NCBI GenBank assembly: GCA_027924585.1
Contig: BSBM01000096.1
Location: 6,013,501-6,077,500 of the forward strand
DNA: 64,000 nucleotides
From: Larix kaempferi
Lineage: Eukaryota > Streptophyta > Pinopsida > Pinales > Pinaceae
Direction of reading: 5' to 3'
Shown: positions 56,817 through 64,000 of the stretch, one piece after another
Numbering within the stretch: position 1 is the first letter of the stretch
Layout of the letters: each line of letters starts with the position of its first letter
The notes under the pieces: model-generated
Database searches by the model: none
What the model saw: only the letters and a program-made list of their open reading frames with translations
What the model was told of the DNA's origin: nothing
Made by a program: the position numbers and the translations under genes

Positions 56817-59065
56817 TATAATATCCCCAAATTTTGCTATGGTCCATGGGGTAATTTTGGCCTAAGTCACCTAGGTAATAATTATTTAATTAATGAGCAT
56901 GTATGGAAACTACCTTCTAAAGGATGCCTAAGGTTGTATTTGGGATTTAAATGGACAAGGTGGGACGCTATGTATTTATTAACCCCATGACTAAGTCTAA
57001 GTGATTAATTAAATGAGAATTTAATTAATGGGGTGATTTTGAGGCAATTACACCATAGTGGTTAATTAATTACTAGATAATTAATTAATTGCTTAGCTAA
57101 ATTAATTCTGAGTTGTAATGTTTTTATTAATAAATATTGCTAATAAATATTGGCAAGTGGTGATGATAAGGTTGGAGGAATTACTTGGAGTAGAAGTCAA
57201 GTAAACACTAGAGTCCAAAAATGTTGCCAAAATGGAGAAAAGAGGCTTATTTCAAGAAAAGCAGCATAAATCCAGGAAAAGCAGGAAAGTTTTGAAAGTA
57301 GAAAAGTTTAGAAAAGGGAGAAAAATAAGAAAATCTAAGCAAAGCAAAGCAAGGAAAGTATGTCCACTCATGGGTGACCTATTCTCACAGGTCACCAAGC
57401 TAATTAACTTGCTCAGCAGGTCATCATGAAGTTTATAAAAGAAGCCAACCAACTCCCATTAAGAATTTTTTATCATTATTGGAATTTGTGAGTGAGAGCT
57501 CTGAGCCCTCCAAGTTGAGTGTTGCGCCTCAACAAGTTATGCTTGGGTGATGTACCACAAGAACCCATGAGTTCCTAAGAGTGTTATGCAGGTCCAAAAA
57601 TCCATACTACAGCCAGTAACACTTAGTACAGTTCAGCCATGAAGATCTAATGTCAGATTCAAGAGGAGGCCACCATTGAAGGAGATTTGCAGCTAGATTT
57701 AGTGGAGGAACACCAGTGGAAGAAGATAATTATGGAGAGATGTTCTCAGGAACTCCAGTGAACTTTATCAGATGAATATTGTAGACATTAGATGCTTCTA
57801 TATTCCATAAATCAAATTTTAGATCGAATCTCTAATCTTCTCCTACTCCTACTACTCACTCAGCCAATTTTGGAGATGATTTTCCTAAAGGAGAGAACCA
57901 GTTGAAGATGACATCCATTGAAGACCAGCATGTTCATAATGCACCAATTTCAGCCATATAATTAGTATATGGACTGATAATAACCACCATTACAGATCCA
58001 AAGTAACTTCTCTCTTCTCTTCTCTATTTCTCCACTATTGTATCATAAAACTAGCCTGTGAGGCATCATGATTTGAGAAGCTAGCATTAATAAAAGAAGG
58101 AATGTTCTAAATGTCATATTTTGAGTTTTATGGATGGAACATGTTATATTAGAGTTGAAATTAATATCATAGCAGAGTTTTTAATTCTTAAAATCAGTTT
58201 GTGAAGTTAAAATACAAGACTAGCTAGATTGATATCATTTCTAGACTAGTTTCACCGCTTTTATTTCCAAATCCATTCTAAGCAATATTTTTACATTCCG
58301 TCAGTTAGAGAAGGTCATTAAATAAGTATAGTATCCATATCATTCCTTAAATACATAAATTTGAAGCCTTTAGACCCTGTTTGTAAGGTTTAGAAAATTA
58401 CTAGCTCAGCAATCCTGGGAGAGCCCAAAAACCCCAAATCTTTCCAAACTCTCACAAGTATGCAAAAATACCATCCTGAACATAACCAACATTCATTTGA
58501 CTAATATAAATTTTTTTATTAACTTCCAGTATCCCCACCTATCCAGTATGCATATGCCAGCTACCCAGGAAGCCTCGAAGTAGGCATAGACTTGCTCTAT
58601 GTTGAAAAGTGAATGGTACTGGTACCTTGTGCATAAGACAAATCTGATCTGATATCCTGACCTGATGCTGTACCTAACCTCATAAATTTTCCATAATTAA
58701 ATATTCATCCCACCATCCTCATTCCTTACATCAATACCCCTCACTTACCTCCTGCACTGTCCGAAGAAATTGACAGAAATTTTACTAGTAAAGTTTAGAA
58801 ATTTTTTGGAGTTGAGTTAATATCTTGGTTGAATCTTCCCAAGGATATTACACTTTGTTTTCCTTCATTGGAAGACAGATCCTTTCAGGATCAAAACCAA
58901 AAGTGCTAGCGGAGGCCTTTGTATCCGTGGGAGATCACTATACCAAACAACTCGAGGATAGGGTAATACTCGCGCAGGATTATCTGAAGCCTTTGGTTGG
59001 GTTTTCTTCCTTTGTTGAGAGCTTTGGAACCCATTCCAGCACCCTACACACTTGAGGCCTCAACA
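56817..59065 (+). mobile_element. 3' LTR of gypsy element C (2249 bp)
   Basis: Starts tataatatcccc (TG decayed to TA) after the polypurine tract and ends ...gaggcctcaaca. Its last ~230 bp match the end of the 5' LTR at 49640-49840. It holds an A/T-rich block with repeated taattaatt (56876-57110). No genes were found. The middle may contain another insertion, since the LTR is longer than the space available for the 5' LTR. Confidence 0.7.
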
Positions 59066-59129
59066 CTCGTCAACCTAGGAACATCCTTTCACATCCAACC
59101 TTACCTTGTACTTTTCAACACTACCATAT

Positions 59130-59910
59130 GAATATCTCTATTTTTTTAACACCCAATTACTTCCAATAGTCTTCCATCTCCATTGCTTCTTTCATAGTTC
59201 TAGGCTCATAGATGTTAGCAGATAAAGAAAATATACATCTAAGATTAGACAAAGTATAATTATACTTGTATGGTTTCCTACTTTACCCAGTGGACCTCCT
59301 TAATGTTTGAGGTGGATTTTCATCCACTTTTAACCCTCTTCCTTAGTAGGTCCATCATGAAAATTTTGTTAATTTTCTAGTTCATTTTGTGGGAGAAGAC
59401 TTAACTTGGAAAATAACATTTTTTCCTAGACAAAATTTTTCTAGCAAGAGTATCCCAAAGCAGCTTGTACCCTTTCACACCAACACCATAGCAATGAAGA
59501 TACATTTAACTACCTTGTTATCCAAATTTGATCTCATCTCCTTAGGCACATGAACATATGCCTCTCAACTTAAAACATTAAGATCCTGAAGTGAGGGCTT
59601 CTTTCCTTTCGAGGCCTCCATAGGGGTTTTAATCACAAAATTGATATGGGAGACCTGCTAATCAAGTAATATGCAGTAGCAACTACTTCTGCCCATAACT
59701 TCTTCTTTAAGTTGGCTCCACTAAGAATACTCCTAACTCTCTCCATCCATGTCCTATTTATTGTTTTGCAACTCCATTTTATTGAGAGGTATATCAAGTT
59801 GTTATATTATTCAATGACATTCTCCTTGCAAAGCTTCTCAAACTCTCTAAAACAAAATTCATGGCCATTATCAATCTCGACACTCAAAACCTTTTAGCAA
59901 GATTTTGAAT
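59130..59910 (-). pseudogene. Ty1/copia integrase relic
   Basis: On the minus strand the text runs VEIDNGHEFCFREFEKLCKEN, RTWMERVRSILSGANLKKKLWAEVVATA, INRSPI-like ISRSPISILV, KTPMEASKGKKPSL, EAYVHVPKEMRSNLDNK, then CIFI and, after stops, EPRTMKEAMEME (the start of RT). This is the copia integrase core and its C-terminal domain; D and E catalytic positions are partly visible (DNG). Integrase would insert element DNA. Many stops and frameshifts make it inactive. No LTR was paired with it. Confidence 0.82.
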
Positions 59911-61061
59911 CAAGCGATTGGTCTCAAACATGCTTAGATGGGGATATATTAACAAAGGGAAAATATAACATTAGTTTCCAACTTATTTTACGCAAAGAAA
60001 CTTGCAAAAGTCATGCCACAAGAAAAATTACTCGCTTGGGAAAGAAGACAAGCAAACCCAATAATAAATGGAGTGCATAACATGCCCACGCTAGCATGGA
60101 GACAAGAATGCATTCATTGCTCCCTTTAGACACTTATTCACCTCATTCAGAGCACTTTTAGCATTCCAAGGGTTTTCAACGTAGTGTTGGAGCGAAGGAG
60201 AAGGATTTCGCTTGCACGGGGAATAATTGAGGATCTGAAGGGCATTTAGCTTGGATGAGAGGTTGTTCGACATCATGCATATAGTTTTTTGACAAATTTT
60301 TTTCTTGGGAAAGCAGTACACTCTCCAAGGTAGTTATTTACCCTCTTTCCATCCACAGCTAGCACTGAGCATAATGATAAATATCCCATATCTCTTGGAA
60401 GATAAATCAGTTTTCCATTGAGGAGAAAAATGATGTATTTCTCTTTATTTCTACATTTAATTGTTTTCTCTCTTTCTTCTTTGAGATTTGTTCTCATGGT
60501 TTTATTTTATGTGCAAGTTTGGTAAAAGCAAAGAGTTGGAAGCCATAAAAACTCTCCCAAAATGTCCATAAACATCATTGAAAGCCTCTGTAAGTGAATG
60601 GGCATCAAGATAAAATGTTTGAAGGTTGCAATGGAAGGAGGGTTGTAAATGAAGATGGAAGCCATGAAAGAGGTGCAATGAAGCTCTATCAAATAGAAAA
60701 ATAACCATTGCTAAAAGCCAAACATAGGGCAGGTTTTTTGTAATTTCTACAAGTGAAAAAAACATGGCATCTTATGAAACTTCCAGCCATATATTTCATT
60801 AATTCAAGCTTAAAATTATTTTGTTTCTGAATGTCCTTTTCGGCCATGGAGTTTACTTTGCATGATTAAAATTGCATTTGATTTTTATTCAAACCTTGAG
60901 TTTTTAAAGCCAACAAAGTTCAATTTCCAACACCTGTATTTATTCTTGGCGATTACGTTTTTATCATGGATTTAATAATTGCTTGGTGAATTGATTATCT
61001 ATTTATCTATCTCCTTGATTATGGTTTAATATGCATTTGTTTGATGTGAAGTGTATTGGAG
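59911..61061. other. Gene-free stretch
   Basis: Short open frames on the minus strand (60091-60765) have no recognised domain. Nothing else was seen. Confidence 0.4.
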
Positions 61062-61257
61062 AAAACCTTGTTTTAACCTCCAAGAATGCTTCAATAAAAC
61101 AACAAATCATTGTCAAATTAAAACAAGTTTTTTGCAAATTCATCAATAACTGGATTGTAGATTTGTGAAAGAGCAAACCTTTTTTCAAGCTCAAAGAATG
61201 CTTCAATAATACAACAAATCAAGGTCAAATTAAAACATTTTTTTTTTTAAAATTCAT
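61062..61257. repeat. Direct duplication, ~84 bp, offset 112 bp
   Basis: The unit aaacctt...aagaatgcttcaataa...caacaaatca...tcaaattaaaaca...ttcatc is present at 61062-61144 and 61174-61257 with substitutions. Confidence 0.75.
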
Positions 61258-61583
61258 CTTAAACCTCAAGGAAGGAATGAAGATTGCATTTGCTAGCATG
61301 ATACACATTTCCCATTAAATTTTGCATCTCACATATTCATTTATGCTTATGCTAATGTGCCTGTACGATAAATGATGCGCATCAGAATGAAATAGTTGCT
61401 ATATTCCACCAAGTTCCCTATCCATAGTAGGGGGAGGGGGGTACTCGAGTCCGTAGATGAGACTCCCAACATCCAACTGACCCCCCATGATACAATGGGG
61501 GTGTTAAAGTGAGAAAGTAATCCAAGAAGCCAATGGTATGGATGAGTTTTGAAGCGAGATGGGGAAGCATAAAATTTATAAGA

Positions 61584-61691
61584 CAAAGAGAGCTTTGTTA
61601 CTATTAATGATAAAAATATAAAGAGAGCTTTGTTACTATTAATGATAAAAATATAAAGAGAGCTTTGTTACTGTTAATGATAAAAATCTAA
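61584..61691. repeat. 36-bp tandem repeat, three copies
   Basis: aaagagagctttgttactat+taatgataaaaatata repeats at 61584, 61620 and 61656, with a single a variation (ctatt/ctgtt) in the last copy. Recent slip duplication. Confidence 0.88.
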
Positions 61692-62274
61692 GTGTATTTC
61701 ACTTAAGAACTTTCTCATATGTTTGCAAACAAAAAACGTGAAGTTTTGTTTGCGTGTTTTGTAAGCTTTAATGAAGGTTTGATGCATGCATTGAGAGATT
61801 AAGAAGCATGGAGAGATTAAGAAACATGCATAAGCCCCTTTCAAAGCTATTGATATTTTATATTTCATATTTCAAGCATGTGGATCTAAGAGGAGTAAAA
61901 ATATTGCTATTGTCAAAACGAAAACCTTAAAGGAGACACAATTGCCTAAGTTTTTGCACATCAATCCATTCAACTAGTGATGGATATTCTTGGAAAAAAA
62001 TAATTACTCATATATTTGAAGTTAGTGGCTTAGTTAGTTGTTGTTTGTGAGTCCTAACATTGACACAATAAAAATAGAGACATTGCATCTAGACATTTTT
62101 TGGTAGCTAGATCTTTCTAGGGAAACCTTATCCTATGTATTTATCTGTTTATGAAGTAATGAAAGTAGTAGAGTTGTGTGGTGTGTGAGAAACAAAGAAT
62201 TGGTGTGGCTGTAGCAAAATTCATATTTCTTTTGGTTTTATGTGCATTTGTATCTCCGCCTCTAACCAACAGAT
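61692..62274. other. Non-coding; probable decayed copia LTR in its right part
   Basis: The sequence just before the Met-type primer-binding site should be an LTR ending ...ctaaccaaca (62271). A possible start is tgttgtttgtgag at 62039, which would give ~233 bp, but no second LTR is in the window to confirm it. Confidence 0.35.
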
Positions 62275-62286
62275 TGGTATCAAAGC
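62275..62286 (+). other. Degenerate initiator-Met primer-binding site
   Basis: ttggtatcaaagc differs from TGGTATCAGAGC by one base and lies three bases after a CA end. It suggests a copia-type element running to the right, out of the window. No gag was recognised downstream. Confidence 0.5.
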
Positions 62287-63604
62287 AAGTTAGAACCTTC
62301 CTTCACCAGTCAAGTAAAGGATTTCAAAACCAAGTCTAGCATAAATCTAGAGGAATCGCTAGGAGAAAAATCCAAATTAGATCTTGTGTTGGTTCATGGT
62401 GCCAAGTCTACTAGGACATGACTAGAGGGGTTGGAAAATTACTTTGGTCACTAGTGATCACTTTGACAAGGCATGACCATATCCATTCACTCTTATTCCT
62501 TGCGTTTTTCTTTTACGGTCACAACCATCACCAAGGAGAGGGTGTGTCCATCACACTCTTTGGACCAAATAAAGTTTTAATCAATAACAAAGTAATTTTA
62601 AAGGTGAAATCCGTGTCATGTTAAAAAAGGGGAGTACTTTAAATTAATCAAAGTTTTATCAAAGGATAAAAAGGTTTATAAAAGTCATTTAAGTGAATGA
62701 AAGTTTTTATGAAAGGTTTGATGGGGCATGTTCCACAAGGAGTAATGAGTTGTTTCATGGGTAATCAATGAAAGTTTTATGATTTTTTTTTAATGAAATA
62801 TTTTGGGTGAATTCATGAAGATGGATAAACTTTTTGGCTAAAAGTGACGGCGAAAATTTGATACTTTACTCATTTATTAAATTGAAACCCTCAAAACTCA
62901 TATATGCATTGTGAATTTCAACATACAATAAAAAAACAAATTGTAGGGAATTATGTTAAGTGTTTCCAATAGTATTAAAAAATATTAATATCATTTAATG
63001 TGGCAAAATTTCATTTAATGAAATGTTTGTCCTTACAAATTTCAGGAAAAGTTAATAAGTGACTTGTGTGCATGTAAAATAATTTAATGATAAATGTATA
63101 TTTTTCGGGAAAAATATATATGAACATAATCTACACAAAATGCACCAAGGTGTACATATATATATTTTTAATTTATTTTGAAAATTATATTTTTTATTAA
63201 TTTTCAAAATTGAATATTGAAAATTTGAATCACGTTTTGTACACGTTTGCGTGCACATAAACGTTTTTTTTACTGCTTAAAAAATTGAAAAACCATAAAT
63301 ACCCTTTTGAAGAGGACATGTACATGTGGGGTGTATATATTTTTTAAATTTTTTTGTTTGTGTACTTTTTATGTTCTTGATATTTCTTTGAGCTCCTTCG
63401 AAGTTGTGGACATGGTTTTTAAGTGCAAGTTTTAAAAGAAAGTTAAAAAATATCATATGGACTAAAAAATGCATAAATTATATGCCAATGGATAGATGAT
63501 TTGTTGATGAATCCATCGACATCACGCCACCTAAGGTGCAATTAATGATAGGGTTTATGCCTTTCAAAAAGGCCAGTAAAATTAGATTTGCAGAAAAGGG
63601 GGCT
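62287..63604. other. Gene-free A/T-rich stretch
   Basis: No coding sequence recognised. If the primer-binding site is real, this would be the long leader of a copia-type element. Confidence 0.35.
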
Positions 63605-63960
63605 GAAGGTCAGTTTTTAAAGCCCTCGATCGAGCTATTAGCTTGATCAAGGTCTTAAAAATATTCAATTGAGGATATGAGTGGTTTTTTGAATACCTCG
63701 ATCGAGTGTTCAACTACAGTTAAGGAAATAGCTCGATCGAGCTACTTTCTACAACCCGCAGACTGCTAATTTTTTTTTTTAATAATGAAAATATATGGAT
63801 CGAGTTTTTTAAAAACCTCAATTGAGCTCCAAAGCTCGATTGAGGGTTATCTAAACCCTCAATTGAGGTTTTAAAAATCCTTGATTGAGTACTTGGTTAA
63901 ACCATCAATTGATCTTTCAAAAGATTAATCGAAGGCTTAACCAAGGCTTGATTGAGCTTT
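63605..63960. repeat. Cluster of short palindromic words (TCGATCGA / TCAATTGA types)
   Basis: At least twelve words of the form ctcgatcgagct, ctcaattgagg, ttgattgagc, ctcgattgagg and catcaattgatc occur within 355 bp, separated by 15-35 bp. The variants differ mainly by C/T and G/A exchanges in the two central pairs. It may run on past the window edge. Confidence 0.65.
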
Positions 63961-64000
63961 TGTTTTTTACAATTTTCGCTTGCATATTGCCAAAAAGTGT

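Overview
The window looks like a stretch of a large, repeat-rich seed-plant genome. One host transcription-factor locus and one broken host gene sit among stacked LTR retrotransposons, LINE fragments and old tandem duplications. Low gene density and decayed Ty3/gypsy and Ty1/copia relics would fit a gymnosperm, but the sequence alone does not fix the species. No tRNA, rRNA or CRISPR was seen.

Left part (1-26.4 kb). Bases 1-3245 are the 5' end of a minus-strand Ty3/gypsy element (element A: gag relic, long leader with a 33-bp tandem array, primer-binding site, LTR). Its LTR stops exactly inside the coding sequence of an RPA1 (replication protein A large subunit) copy, which is also broken by a stop, a frameshift and a lost zinc ligand. 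Then come duplicated non-coding blocks, a one-frame coding relic (8.6-9.5 kb), two LINE RNase H tails (one bounded by a perfect 23-bp target duplication), and an R2R3-MYB gene of the subgroup-21 type (16.7-18.5 kb). The MYB has canonical splice sites but three single-base indels. A 1.46-kb solo LTR with a 5-bp target duplication lies inside one copy of a local duplication, and the other copy shows the empty site. A minus-strand copia pol relic follows.

Central nest (26.6-59.1 kb). The apparent order of events is as follows. (1) An old gypsy element C, with gag, protease, an extra RNase H, RT and RNase H but no integrase core, is followed by an unrecognised one-frame ORF relic and a 3' LTR. 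A second large unrecognised ORF relic (27.4-31.0 kb) lies just upstream of its 5' LTR end. (2) A copia element with 604-bp LTRs, an initiator-Met primer-binding site and a long tandem-repeat 3' region inserted beside the 5' LTR end of C. (3) A very young minus-strand gypsy element B (37823-48812, target duplication gggtc) inserted into the 3' LTR of the copia element. B carries an open 1479-codon gag-protease frame with three zinc knuckles but no RT, RNase H or integrase, so it must depend on another element. At its 5' end it has two LTRs in tandem, separated by nine bases of primer-binding site.

Right part (59.1-64 kb). A copia integrase relic on the minus strand, short tandem repeats, a degenerate copia primer-binding site, and a cluster of short palindromic words that runs to the window edge.

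A recurring theme is arrays of short dyad-symmetric GATCGCGG-like words. They lie in the leaders of elements A and B, just ahead of the 27.4-kb ORF relic, and possibly downstream of the primer-binding site near 62.3 kb.
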